Origin: Mercurialis annua
Lineage: Eukaryota > Streptophyta > Magnoliopsida > Malpighiales > Euphorbiaceae
Length of the DNA stretch: 64,000 nt
Reading direction: 5' to 3'
Assembly: GCF_937616625.2 (NCBI RefSeq)
Contig: NC_065571.1
Coordinates: 52,003,651 to 52,067,650, forward strand
Shown: positions 1 through 15,959 of the stretch, in pieces
Layout of the letters: every line of letters begins with the position of its first letter
How positions within the stretch are numbered: position 1 is the stretch's first letter
Notes under the pieces: generated by a model
Databases searched by the model: none
Seen by the model: only the letters and a program-made list of their open reading frames with translations
Told to the model about the DNA's origin: nothing
Position numbers and translations under genes: made by a program

Positions 1-151
1 TTTAAATCATCCAAAAAAGCTGACTATTTAATCCCCAATTCTCCAAACTAAAGGCCCAGAACAAACTTGAGTGTATATCCTAGTACCCCTAAAGAAGCCC
101 TCTATTTCTAGAGAGAGAAGCCCCAATTACACAAACACATCATAGTTCTAG

Positions 152-5110
<4,959 letters not shown>

Positions 5111-6420
5111 TACATTTTATTATTCATATTGCCGTCAATCGGTTTTAGATTATTTATCGTCATTCTTCTTTTCCCTCATAAATCTATTTTTAAGTTTAAT
5201 TAGAAATACCATATTCAAGCATTTAATGTAAAGGAATATTTTTCAACAACAAAAATATTTTTTATACGTTGGATCTTTAATGAGTCACGAACTATACAAC
5301 ATGAATGTAATCGATGTAGTCGTGTAGAGAATTTAAATTTGACAATTTCTTAAATTTTTACAAATTTTAAAGTTAGGAATTAGATCAGTCTTAATTGGAT
5401 TTACTCAAAAAGGTTGGAAATTTCAGATTTGACCGATTATAGTTATGGACAAGAAAGGGTCCATAATGTGACCTAACTCTCAAAATCTATTATTAGATGA
5501 GAAAAAATTGGACTATGTGACTCTTCTCAAATGTTTCCATGTGATGTTTGAAGACATTAAATAAATAAGTAGCTTGGAATTATAGATTTAATAACCACAT
5601 ATAACTAAATTATTATCTAATATTGAGTATTGCAATAATATTACTATAAGGTGAAATTATGAAAGAAAAAAAAGTTGCATTTTCACTTGATCAATTATGC
5701 ATGGTAATAAAGATTGTAAAAGGTACAAAATATCATTATCATAAACTATCATGCAACTACTTGAAATTGCTTGTAATCCAATCAATTTTAAATTTATTTG
5801 ACAACTCAAACTCAATAAATGTCTTATCTTTATGTAAGCTCATCCAAAAAAATCACTTTTTTTCTTCTTTTTTGTGTTTTTTTTACTTTAATAGTTGCAA
5901 TTACACAAAACAATTGGGTCAAATTTCTTTTAATTGGTCAGAATGATATAGAAAAGGTGTATAATCCAATTGGACTAGGAAATTAGGTATCAGATTCCCC
6001 CTTTTTCACTAACCTTATGCTTTGTCATGTATTTAAGCAAAATCAAATCCACTCAGTGTTAAATATTATCTTCCTTTCTCTTTTCTCTTCTAATTAATTG
6101 ACCTTTTTTTTCTTTTTCTTTTTCTCTTTAAATTTGCTGCTATGAAAAGAAGTGAAAAGCTAAAATTAAAAGAGTCCTACATTTGCATATATGTTTAAAA
6201 AATGGATAAACATTTAACATATATTATGATTCATAAAAAATTATAATTTAAAGAAGTAAAAAAAAATAGAATTATATAATTAAAGTAATGTTAATATTAA
6301 TAGTATTGTTTTAAAATAATTAATTAATAGCTGTCAAAAAAATACTAACAAACTATAATAAGGTGAATAAATGTCCATTACATGCTACTAGTATATTTAA
6401 ATTTGTTTATACTAATAAGT
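5111..6420. other. AT-rich spacer after CKX7
   Basis: The CKX7 3' UTR is followed by AT-rich sequence with poly-T and CT-rich runs. The short open frames have no recognisable domain. I see no gene or clear repeat here. Confidence 0.6.
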
Positions 6421-6424
6421 TATA

Positions 6425-6520
6425 CCTTAAATGGTATAAGCGCTAAGTAGCAAATTGTTAGATCGTGGGTTCGGTTCCTCCACAAGCGCTCCCCCTCTTT
6501 TAATTATCAAAAAAAAAAGT
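6425..6520 (+). repeat. Possible tRNA-derived SINE
   Basis: An A-box-like TGGTATAAGCG (6432-6442) is followed about 25 bp on by a B-box-like GGTTCGGTTCC (6468-6478), as in an RNA polymerase III promoter. A poly-A run follows near 6510. This order fits a plant SINE remnant. No cloverleaf can be drawn, so it is not a working tRNA gene. Ends and target duplication were not determined. Confidence 0.4.
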
Positions 6521-6935
6521 TTGTTTATCCTATATATATATGATAATTATTGGAATAAAATTATAAGATCATGATTTCTTGTAAGATGTACCAGCCAATG
6601 AAAAAGCATATTTGTGTTAATCCCATGCAAAGCAAATATACGTTCTTTGATTATCGTGTCATGCACAAACGTCTTTTAATCATTTTATGATTAAACAATG
6701 ATGATTTGCAAGTAGTACTAATTTTTAAGAGGAGTTTTATAGTATTATTTATTTTAGGTTTACACAATGCTTTAAATATATCTTTCTTTCTTTTTTTCTG
6801 TTTCCTTTTGTTTTTATATGTAAAAGAACTTTAGAAAAATCTTTTATAAATTGTACAAGACAATCTCAATCTTCATAAATCTTGACTAATATATGCGCTT
6901 TCTTTTTCTTTCTTGACTACAATTGTTTGTTCTAA

Positions 6936-8080
6936 GGGCATCTCCAACCCAAAACCTATTTTTAAGTTTCAATTTACCCACTTTTAGGTTTGCTGCAGTG
7001 TTTTTACTCCAACCCATTACCCCATTTTTCACACCAAAAGAATATTCTCTATAAATTCTCTTTTATATTTAATACTACTACATTTAACCATTTACCATTT
7101 CACATCTATATTTATATTTTAAACACATACATCCTCATCTATATTTAATAATGCTTAGCTAATATTATATTAAATATTAATTTTTTTAATATTATTTAAT
7201 GTCCAATTATAAAAAATAAAATAAATAATAATTAAAATTGAAACAATAAAATTATAATTATAACACATTATATTAAAATAATAATAATAAAATAACACAT
7301 TACATTCAAATATTAATAATAAAACTACAATTGAAACAATTTTCTTCATGTCTCTGCATTAGTATATTTTTTCCATAAATGATCAATCAAGTCATTACGG
7401 AGTGCAAGGTGTGCATTTTTGTTCTTGATTTGTCTGTGGCGAGCAAGAAATTCTTCAAATCGAGCATCATCATTTAATACCATTTCAACTTGCGGTATTT
7501 CTCCTTCCATTGAATTTGTTATTGTTGCATTTAAATCGCGTTCATCCTCGATAATCATATTGTGCATTATTATGCAAGATGTCATTATATTATGCAATAC
7601 ATCTTTTTTTTCAAAAACGGGCTTGTCTTACAATAATTGCAAATCGTTCTAGGATTAGTTTAATTATAATAGTTATCTACCCGCTTTAATGTTTAATATA
7701 ATGTAATATTTATGTTTAATGTAACGTAACTTTTATGTTTAAATAAAAAATATGTTGTTTAAATTTTATGTATTTAATTTAAAGAATTTATTTTATTTAT
7801 TTTATTTTTACCAATAAAAATAATTTGGATTACATTATTAAAAATTTAATTGGTATTTAATGAAAAATTGGACCAAAATGAACATTTACAAAGTTAGCTA
7901 TATAAATTGTAATTAAAAAGTAAATATCCAATTAACCAAAAAATGGGTTTGTGTGAATAGTGCATACCAAGAAGTGGGTTGCTACTATTCACAAACAAAG
8001 AAATGGGGTGGGAAGTAGGTATGGGTTGGAGTTGAAAATCAAGACCCAAACCCAAAAATAGGTATGGGTTGGAGATGGTC
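6936..8080 (-). mobile_element. PIF/Harbinger element, degenerate
   Basis: Terminal inverted repeats match: the left end reads GGGCATCTCCAACCCA and the inverse of the right end reads GACCATCTCCAACCCA, with similarity continuing for about 30 bp. Both ends are flanked by TAA (6933-6935 and 8081-8083), the 3-bp target duplication typical of the PIF/Harbinger superfamily. It is 1,145 bp and internally AT-rich. The minus strand contains the broken tail of a Harbinger transposase. It is too short to be autonomous. Confidence 0.85.
7346..7650 (-). pseudogene. Harbinger transposase C-terminal remnant
   Basis: On the minus strand an 83-residue frame contains MTSCIIMHNMIIEDER, then FEEFLARH and LRNDLIDHLWKKY, which is the conserved tail of plant PIF/Harbinger (DDE_Tnp_4) transposases. 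Just upstream, another frame reads RFAIIVRQARF followed by a stop codon, then KKRCIA, where family members have an unbroken RFW-type segment. A frame change near 7595 separates the two parts. The rest of the transposase is absent. This is a dead copy, damaged by truncation, a nonsense change and a frameshift. Position inside TAA-flanked inverted repeats supports the assignment. Confidence 0.8.
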
Positions 8081-8974
8081 TAATACTTACAACTTAATCC
8101 GAATGGGAGTTGCATCATATGGATAAGACAAAATAAATTAAAGAATTTTTTAATAAACCATTAAAAAATTATGTGGATATCTAAGAGTGTTTTTTAAAAA
8201 TATATATATACATAATTTTAAATATTTTAATCAAATAGGAATTGTAAAAAAATAGAAGGCAAAATGTATTTACATGTCAATAATTATAGCTAGTTTGCTT
8301 TATATATATTATAATTGTGCAACTTTGTCAATTTGGCACTATCCTTTTTTGGAGTGTTGTTAAATATGTTTATGTTTAATTTGTAACTAACATGACGCGA
8401 TGTTATTAATATCAGGAGTATAATATTATATCATGTAAGTTCTAAACTAGTTGTGGATATATTTTGCAAAGATCGATAAATTATAAAAATAATCGATAAA
8501 TTGTGTTCATTTTGTATTGTAAAAAAATTGAATATTCGGTCCGATTTTAGATATAAGAACTAGTTAAGGTATAAAATAACCAAACTAAAACTTACATGTT
8601 TCAATTACTTTATTAAAATTAATTAAACTTTTAGAGCTATTTTCATGGTTCTAGTTGAGTAATCACTTAAATATAGCTCATCAAAGTAGCTAATTACAAT
8701 GACTTTTAGATCTCCTTATAATTCACTTTCTTTTTGTACTTTGACATGCTTTACTTTTTTTTGTCTTCTCAAATGGAAGATAAAAAGAAGAGTGTTTGAC
8801 ACATGGATATGGAGAATACGTTAGAGCATGTGTGAATCATCTCGATTTTGTATAAATATAAAGCATATATAATTTATCTTAATTCAAATAAAACTTTACT
8901 AGAAAAACACAAATTAGGGTATTATCAAAAAAGCCAAAAGTTTGTGTCTTGTCATTCTCTTAAAAGTTACTTAG

Positions 8975-9528
8975 AATGTCTTAATTCGATTAAATTAGAG
9001 TATTTTTAGTCAATTTTAAATGAAAAATTAGATTAAGTAATTAATAACACAGCAGTAGCCTTGTAATCAATAATATCTCAAATTGAACTAATTACTATTA
9101 AAGTTAAATGTTTATTTAGATAAAGTATTAAAATGAAATAGGTCAAAATTAAAAATTGGTGAAACTAAGTCAGATCCAAATTGGAGTACTAATTTGCAAA
9201 AATTAGTCGGATGTAATTTGGCATTATTTAGTCCCTCAAACCTATAAATTGATACATAAATTTTTGAGACGTTATAATTAATTTATTTTTTAATTTCTAT
9301 TATAATCACTTTAAAATTTTATCAATTATTTACAATAAAATATTTTTTTGTGTTTAAAAATTAGTAAAATATTTTAATTTGATTAAATTAGAGTATTTCT
9401 AGTCAATTTAAAGGAAAATTTAGATTAAAAATGACATGGCAGGCGCATTGTAATCATTATAAAATTATAAGTCATAACATGTCAAATCAAACTATTATTA
9501 TTAAAATTTAATGTTTATTTAGATGAAG
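8975..9528. repeat. Diverged direct repeat pair
   Basis: Two diverged direct copies of about 150 bp lie at roughly 8975-9127 and 9369-9528. Both contain GATTAAATTAGAGTATTT then a TAGTCAATTT stretch, and later AATGTTTATTTAGATRAAG. They may be an old tandem duplication or relics of LTRs. The rest of 8084-9880 is AT-rich with no gene. Confidence 0.5.
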
Positions 9529-9884
9529 ATTGGAGAAAGTAATTAAGTCAAATATTTACCAAGTTGTCATCAACTAGAGATCCTTTACAGTTGTAACAAT
9601 GATTTCTTATATGTCTCATCTTCAAGATTACTGAATATACTAAATTAAGAAAAACTTTTCATAATGATATATATTTATTTATAAAGACATTAAATTGATT
9701 TAAATGAAGTTTCGTCATAAACTTTATAAATTTTGTCCATATAAAATAAAGTTTTCTTTACAACTGTACTTAATGAGGGCCAAGCCGAAATAATTTTGAA
9801 AAAAACAAATGATATGTAGAGGACATTGCTTTCAATAGCTGGTCAAGAAAGTGAAGGTACTACATTTTGTATTCCAGCCACAAA

Positions 9885-9946
9885 TTCCGATCATATGAGA
9901 GATTTTCTTTTTCTATTCCGATCATATGAGAGATTTTCTTTTTCTT
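9885..9946. repeat. 31-bp tandem duplication
   Basis: The unit beginning TTCCGATCATATGAGAGATT occurs twice head to tail, starting at 9885 and 9916. It is almost perfect, so it is recent. An apparent 75-codon frame across it has no recognisable domain. Confidence 0.8.
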
Positions 9947-10149
9947 TCTTTTTATTAGGATTAAGTAACAACTTTTCATCTCAATTTATAATTAGTATAT
10001 CAATTAATTTTATAAACAAATCGGTCATAAAATGGATGATTATGGTCAATTAGACCCATTTTGACAATTCATCCTTCAACTTGTAAATTAATTACTCCCT
10101 CAATTAACAATTTATTCTCTCAAACTTGTAAAATAATTTGCTATTGAGT

Positions 10150-10480
10150 TAAATAGTCGATACTCCTTTATTTATTAGCAAAATCTATTTTGAGATTTCT
10201 AAATTTTATAATTTTAGTTTATTATATTTTTTAATTTCTATTTAACTTTTTTAAATCCCTAAAACTTTCGTTAATTTATCTTCTGGGTCCCCAAATTTTT
10301 ATTCTTTAATTCATTAGGTTCTTAAACCTTTATTTTTTAATTCATTTCCGTTTAAAGATCTAAAGGATCTAATGAACTAAAATAATAAAAATTTAAAAAC
10401 CTGATGAACCAAAATAATATAATTTAGAGATCCCAAAATGGGTCTAGCGTTATTTATTATAATGATATAGGATTAGCTTC
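10150..10480. repeat. Imperfect foldback repeat
   Basis: Sequence around 10170-10235 (ATTTTGAGATTTCTAAATTT) pairs in inverse orientation with 10406-10463 (ATTTAGAGATCCCAAAATGG). It is AT-rich and non-coding, and the termini are unclear. Probably a decayed inverted-repeat transposon. Confidence 0.45.
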
Positions 10481-10615
10481 AAATCATAAATTATGAGTTA
10501 TTTCTCTCTAATCTTAATCAATCCGCTAATTACCTTGTTCAAATGTTTTAATCTGTCAAATTTTAATTGGCAATCATGCAACTCTTCCTTCTACTTACAC
10601 TTTATTTTCAAGTTA

Positions 10616-10946
10616 ATTTTAAATGTACAAAAAATCGTCAACTTTTACGTGTTTTGCATATTTAATATAAACTTTTAATAATGGCAAAAAAATACACGGA
10701 CTTTTCAATTTTTGCAATTAACACACCGTCACCGTTTTAGATATAATAAAGGAAATGTTTTGTATGTAAAAAGGCACCGTTTTGTATGTAAAACGGCACC
10801 GTTTTGGATGTAAACAACACTATTTTACAAAAAAAAACGTAATCTTAATTGCAAATAATAAAAAGTTCGTGTACTTTTTGCCAAAAAAAATTATGTTAAA
10901 TATGCAAAATACGTGAAAATCGGTGATTTTTTATGCATTTAAGCCA
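10616..10946. mobile_element. Foldback MITE, Mutator-like
   Basis: Arms of more than 100 bp are inverted copies: the left carries ACGTGTTTTGCATATTTAA, GGCAAAAAAATACACGGACT and TTTTTGCAATT, and the right carries their complements in reverse order. The centre contains repeated CACCGTTTT blocks. The arms resemble those of the 55.2-kb element in wording (acacgaacttt, ttgcaatt), so both may belong to one superfamily. I found no convincing target duplication. Confidence 0.65.
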
Positions 10947-11237
10947 TAAAAATATAATATATTATAATACTCTAATTATTTTTATAGTCGATGAGTCTAT
11001 TTGGACAAACACCTATGAAATTTTAAAAAAATATCTACTAAATTGTATCAAAAATATGTTAAACTGTTTCTCGAATTTATGGACTATTATGTCATTAAAA
11101 TAACTGAATATATTGAGCTGTATCTTGTTTTCATCGATCAATTTCTTTACCTTTTCATTTGCTTATTGAAACATAATTGATTCAAAATATGCAATTGTTG
11201 AATCAGACAATTAAATATTTTTATTTGTGGTATATTT

Positions 11238-11810
11238 ATGGGTTAATTATATATAAAATTATGATTTTTATATCAATTTTCAAAGAAAGAATATGAGTTT
11301 TAAAAAGTGTTAATCACGGACAATATCTTTTTTTTCTTATCAAATTCATCACCGACAAAATATCCGACTGGGATACTGAAATCCTATGTGGCATGACATG
11401 TGGGACTCTATGTCATGAAAAAATTGATAAATAATCTAAATTATTCCTTAATATTTTTCAATTCTTCAATTTATTACTTGAAAAATTTCAAAAAAATTGT
11501 AAAATTTAAGGATGTTATTGTAGTTTTTCCCTCCACCCACCAGAACCGACCCACTGCCGGAAAAAAAATCCTGACGCTCTTCTCCGATGAAGAGCCTGGG
11601 AAGATCTGTTTGATCGGAGAAGAGTGCCAAAAAAAAATTCCAGCAACAGCGGGTCAATTCCGGTGAGTGGAAATTAAAAGTGTATAACATCCTTAAATTT
11701 ATAGGTTTTAAAAAAAAAATATTAATTTGAATAAATATTAAAAATTATTTTTAAATTTATTATCAAATATTTTATGATATAGAATCCGACGTGCCATAAA
11801 TTGGTATAAT
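11238..11810. mobile_element. Rearranged foldback element with GC-rich core
   Basis: Arms at about 11390-11515 and 11680-11795 are inverted relatives; both inner arms read AAATTTAAGGATGTTAT. Between them is a core that is GC-rich compared with the flanks (about 11525-11660), with CTCTTCTCCGAT at 11577-11588 pairing with ATCGGAGAAGAG at 11613-11624. The left outer end starts like the 14.25-kb element (GGGTTAATTA), but the right outer arm is missing or changed. Small open frames on both strands across the core are by-products of the palindrome. Confidence 0.55.
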
Positions 11811-13314
11811 AAAGCATTAATTAATAAATTAAAATGTGACAATATATGTTTGAAAGTTATATTAAGCTTTCGGTTGATCGAAAACATTTATTTTGCTAAT
11901 ACTCCCCTATCTGGATTTTTACCATAATCGTTTGGGCCTAAATTGTACTTCTTTTACCTACTAGTTACAAACTTTGTTTTCTTAACATGGACTGGGCTGG
12001 ACTACTGATATCCAGAAATTGAAAAAAGCCCATAACATTTGAAAGCAAATATTTCTTGAAAATACATGAAGTAATGTACAATAGTAATATTCTGTGTGCG
12101 AACTCGCCTTTTTTTAAAAGAAAAAAGAAAAATTGAGATGGGTGGAATCTGAGTATTGTTAAAATATTAATTCAAAAACTTAAATTATCAATTATCATCA
12201 TTAAAACACTAATTTTACATAGTAATTGAATTAGAATATATATTTTTAAAATCAGATTATAAATATAACTTTTAGGATTTTTATCTTACAAACAGTCAAA
12301 AATATTTTAATATCATAGGAGACAAAGTTAATCAACATAATTTTAAAATTTATTAAAAATATTTGGTTGTGTATATGTTATACAAAAATAATGTTCCGTC
12401 TCCAGTTATTTAAATATTATACCTCTATTACAAACTATGGCTATGGAACCTTAAGAGAACAAATCATGTCGGTTAGAAACCGAATGATTTAACTAAAATT
12501 GAATAAATCAAATTATTAATTTAACTGAAACTAATTAAAGCAAATTAAAAAAAATATAGAAATATAAAAGAAAAATTATAAAAATAGTACAAACTTGGCT
12601 ACAAAATTTAAAATTCGTTTTTCTCAAAAAAAAAATTCCCTCAGCATCTAATTTTTTTATTTTCTCTTGTATATTTAAAATATATCAAAAATGTTTCAGC
12701 AATGCATATTTGAAATATCTGATATGTATTTATGAAATATATTAAAAATAAAATAAAAATGAAAACATAAAAAGTGATAAAAGAAATAGTATTTGTTTTT
12801 CAAATAAACATTGTTAAGCCTTTGATGGACCACCTGATCTTTGCGACATCTTTTGATGACCGTTTGATGGTGGGAAACATTTGGGGCCTACATTTGCTTT
12901 CATTTCAGGGGGCTTGAAGTATTAATAGGTGTTTTTGAAATTGATATAATTGTTAATCATGCTTAATTATCAAAATCAATATAGATTAGCAGAACAATAA
13001 ATCTAAATCAATGCCAATTTGAGGACTTTTTAAAGAGGTTTGTCCCCCACTGAGGTAATTAATCCAGGATCGTGTGCACATTGCTATAAACTAATACTGT
13101 AACATTTCAAATTTGTTCTTAAATTATTTATTTTATCTCTTGTTTTTTTTTTAAAGAAAAGATAAGACTATATTAAACAATAATAGAAGAAACACAATTG
13201 AAGTTTTTCTCACAAAACTCATATACTTGAAACCAAACACTAGTACTAGCATAAATTTAATGTACAGAAACAATACTATGTTCTAAACCCTAAGCAACTG
13301 AATTGCAACTATAA
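11811..13314. other. AT-rich spacer, no gene seen
   Basis: Low-complexity AT-rich DNA. A slightly more GC-balanced patch at 12820-12930 is not recognisable. No open frame of note on either strand. Confidence 0.5.
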
Positions 13315-14085
13315 ACTGGATTGCTAAACACCGCCCCTTTTTACTTAGCACCGCACAATCACATTATATTTTTGCCCTTTTCACTTTTTGAATAGAAAAC
13401 TAACTCATAAACAAAAAACATAAATCCTCTCAACTCATTTAACTCTATTCAAATTCATATTTTACGAAAATGTCGGATTCCGAACGAGATGAAAATCGCC
13501 ATAATCTTCTAAATGAACCTGCAAAACATAAATACTTACGTTTAACAAATCGTAATAATATTACGTTTAACAAAGTCGTAATAATATGCAATAAAAAATC
13601 ACTGTAATTATTAAAAAAATCATTTTAACGTTTTTTTTTTTAAAAAAAAAATTAATTTCCGGCCGCGACGTTTCGGTCGCGGCCGGAAAAGGGGGACGCC
13701 GGCGTCCTCTCCAGAAGAGTGGACGCCGGCGTTCGGCGTCCCCTCTAGAGGAGGGGACGTTGGTTTTCTCGTCCTCTCCTCCGGAGAGGACGCCGGAGTG
13801 GAGAGGACGTGAAACGCAATCGTCCCCCTTCAAAAAATTTAAATAAAAAATTGAAAAAACTATTTTTTACTTCGGAAAAGCCGGAAAAACTTGTTTCCGA
13901 ACGTCGATATTCGTTTCCCGACGAATTATACTCGTTGTCCGTCATTTTACTCGACTTTTTACGTAGTTGTTCGAGTGTGTTCGAATGAGTTGAGAGAACT
14001 TTTTTTTTGAAATTTTGCTAGAGGTGCAGAAATGTCTTTCGCCTGTGCGGTGTTAAGTAAAAGCAGGCGGCGAATAGCAACACCC
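13315..14085. mobile_element. Foldback element with GC-rich palindromic core
   Basis: The arms pair inversely: left TTGCTAAACACCGCCCC then TTTACTTAGCACCGCAC, right (inverse) TTGCTATTCGCCGCCTGC then TTTACTTAACACCGCAC. TAA lies on both sides (13312-13314 and 14086-14088), suggesting PIF/Harbinger, although the outermost bases of the arms match poorly. Each arm then continues through CTCTCAACTCATT to an inward-facing ATG (13470 on plus, 13945 on minus). The centre holds a very GC-rich palindrome cluster, including 14-bp perfect arms at 13656-13669 and 13676-13689. No transposase is recognised. Confidence 0.55.
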
Positions 14086-14253
14086 TAAAATTATCTTCTT
14101 TTAACCAAGATTGACGCCAAACATTTATAGTATCTCCCGACTCAACTCTCCACCTACAACTTTTTTCAAGATTTCACGAGAACTCGAAACACTCTTTCAA
14201 GTAAAACTTGTGTTCCATGTGGATAATATATTGCTATAAAAATCCTACTAATA

Positions 14254-14573
14254 AGGGTTAATTACATATAAAATCACCACCTTTACACGAAATTGCAAAA
14301 ATAACACGACCTTTAAAACGTGGCAATTCAGGGCACCACCTTTCATTTCTTTTCAAAAATAACACGGGCACATTTTTAGTGGCATTTTTGCTGACGTGGC
14401 GTGACACGTGGCACTCTCATTATGTGTCCAAGTCAGCAAAATTTTATCAAAAAACATACCCATGTTGTTTTTGAAAAGAAATGAAAGATGATGCCCTGAA
14501 TTGACACGTTTTAAAGGTCGTGTTATTTTTGAAAATTTGTGTAAAGGTGGTGATTTTATATGCAATTAACCCT
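14254..14573. mobile_element. Near-palindromic MITE, 320 bp
   Basis: Almost the whole element folds on itself. Left AGGGTTAATTACATATAAAA and the inverse of the right end, AGGGTTAATTGCATATAAAA, differ by one base, and pairing continues through CACCACCTTTACAC and further inward. TAATA stands immediately outside both ends (14249-14253 and 14574-14578), a possible 5-bp target duplication in AT-rich DNA. A 70-codon minus-strand frame inside is an artefact of the repeat. Confidence 0.75.
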
Positions 14574-15020
14574 TAATATAATGTGGGATTTAATCCATTT
14601 GGACCTGGATTTTTCACAATGTGTATATACTAAACCGCATATTTGAACTCATCAATATTTCACAACCTTAATCACTATACAAAACAAAGTTACTATTATA
14701 AGCAATTTAAATATAAAACTTACTATAATATGTTTAATTTTTTTTTGCGATTTAAGCGTATTTTAAAAAATTTGGCACAAAATATATATTTTCCCTTTTT
14801 TGATATTTTGACAAAACATTATTTTTTCACCAAATAATTGTATTTCGATAATATTTAATAAATAAAATTGCATAATTGCATTCGATTGTAAATTGCTGAT
14901 AAAAAGTTGAGCTTTCTTATAAAGTTTTTTAAAGACACGTTTAAATTGCTAATAAGGTGAAAGATAAATTTTATTTGTTTTATAAATAGCTCTAAATGAA
15001 AATGGCATGCAAATAATAAG

Positions 15021-15938
15021 GAAAAGGATCACTTTACCCCCTGAAATTGGCACAAAGTATCAAAAACGTCTAAATTAACAAAACGGAATCACTTTTACCC
15101 TGAATTTGGCAAATTTGGTACAAAAACCCCCCTCTCCACTCTCAGTTAAGAGAGTGAGATACACTCTCTAGTTTTAATGGTGGTTTCGTTTTACCATAAT
15201 GGTTTTTGATAGAAAAAGGGTTAAAATGGTCCTAAATTTTTTTAAACATTTTAAATTAATACTTAATAAATAGAAAGAAAAAATAATTTCATCTATTTAA
15301 TAATAAACTTAAAATAACAAATTAGCCCTCCAATTTTAAACTTCTTACAAAATTTTTTTTTTTTTAATTTATATAGATATCATTAATTTCATAAAATCAA
15401 AAACCGTAAAAAAAAAAATTTATACGACCCCTTGAGTTAAAAAAATTTCATTTTTAGGCCAAAAAAATTCCGATCTCAGGTGAGGAGGAGCTCGCCTGAG
15501 AAGAGGAGCTGCTGCCGAAGCAGCAGCCCCTCTGTTCTTGCTCGTCTGAGACGAGCGGATCTCTGCGCGTCTGAGACGAGCGGATCCTTGCTCGTCTCAA
15601 ACGAGCACCGGCCTGCTCGTCTGAGACGAGCAGTAGCAGGTCTCCGACAAGGAGGAGCTCCTCCTTGTCGGAAATTGTAAAAAAAATTGATTTTTTTAAA
15701 AAGTTCATAAAGGAACCTGATTTAATTAAGATTTAATTAAGATTTAAATATGATTAATGAGTATTTAATTATAATTAATGAGTATTTACGAAACTCACTC
15801 TCCAATTAAGGTGTCACATTAGCATAGGGGTTTTTTTACCCGGTTTTGCCAAGTTTAGGGTAAAAGTGATCCGGTTTATCTACTTTGGACTTTTTTGATA
15901 TTTTGTACCAAGTTGAGGGAGTAAAGTGATTCTTTGTT
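15021..15938. mobile_element. Mutator-like foldback element, 918 bp
   Basis: Ends pair inversely: left GAAAAGGATCACTTTACCCC, right (inverse) AACAAAGAATCACTTTACTC, with pairing extended well over 100 bp. An exact 11-bp direct repeat CAAATAATAAG flanks it (15010-15020 and 15939-15949), consistent with the 9-11 bp duplications of Mutator-like elements. The AT-rich body surrounds a GC-rich palindrome cluster at about 15466-15675. No transposase, so non-autonomous. Confidence 0.8.
15466..15675. repeat. GC-rich nested palindrome cluster
   Basis: Contains several copies or near copies of GCTCGTCTGAGACGAGC (perfect at two sites), a GCTGCTGCC/CAGCAGC hairpin, and a perfect 28-bp palindrome at 15644-15671 centred on GGAGCTCC. 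Composition differs sharply from the AT-rich flanks. Open frames on both strands here are by-products of symmetry. It is the internal part of the 15021-15938 element. Confidence 0.8.
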
Positions 15939-15959
15939 CAAATAATAAGTGTGTCATTC

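Noticed and set aside
6425..6500. Possible tRNA gene
   Set aside because: A- and B-box-like words exist, but acceptor and anticodon stems do not form; a SINE relic fits better.
13567..13945. Two overlapping minus-strand frames rich in Arg and Pro
   Set aside because: They cover the palindromic core of a foldback element. The start region is discussed as a finding, but no protein is supported.
14353..14565. 70-codon minus-strand open frame
   Set aside because: Lies entirely inside a near-palindromic MITE; open on both strands because of the symmetry, and no domain.
15454..15708. 84- and 66-codon frames on both strands with Arg/Ser-rich products
   Set aside because: Produced by GC-rich palindromes repeating the same codons; not a gene.
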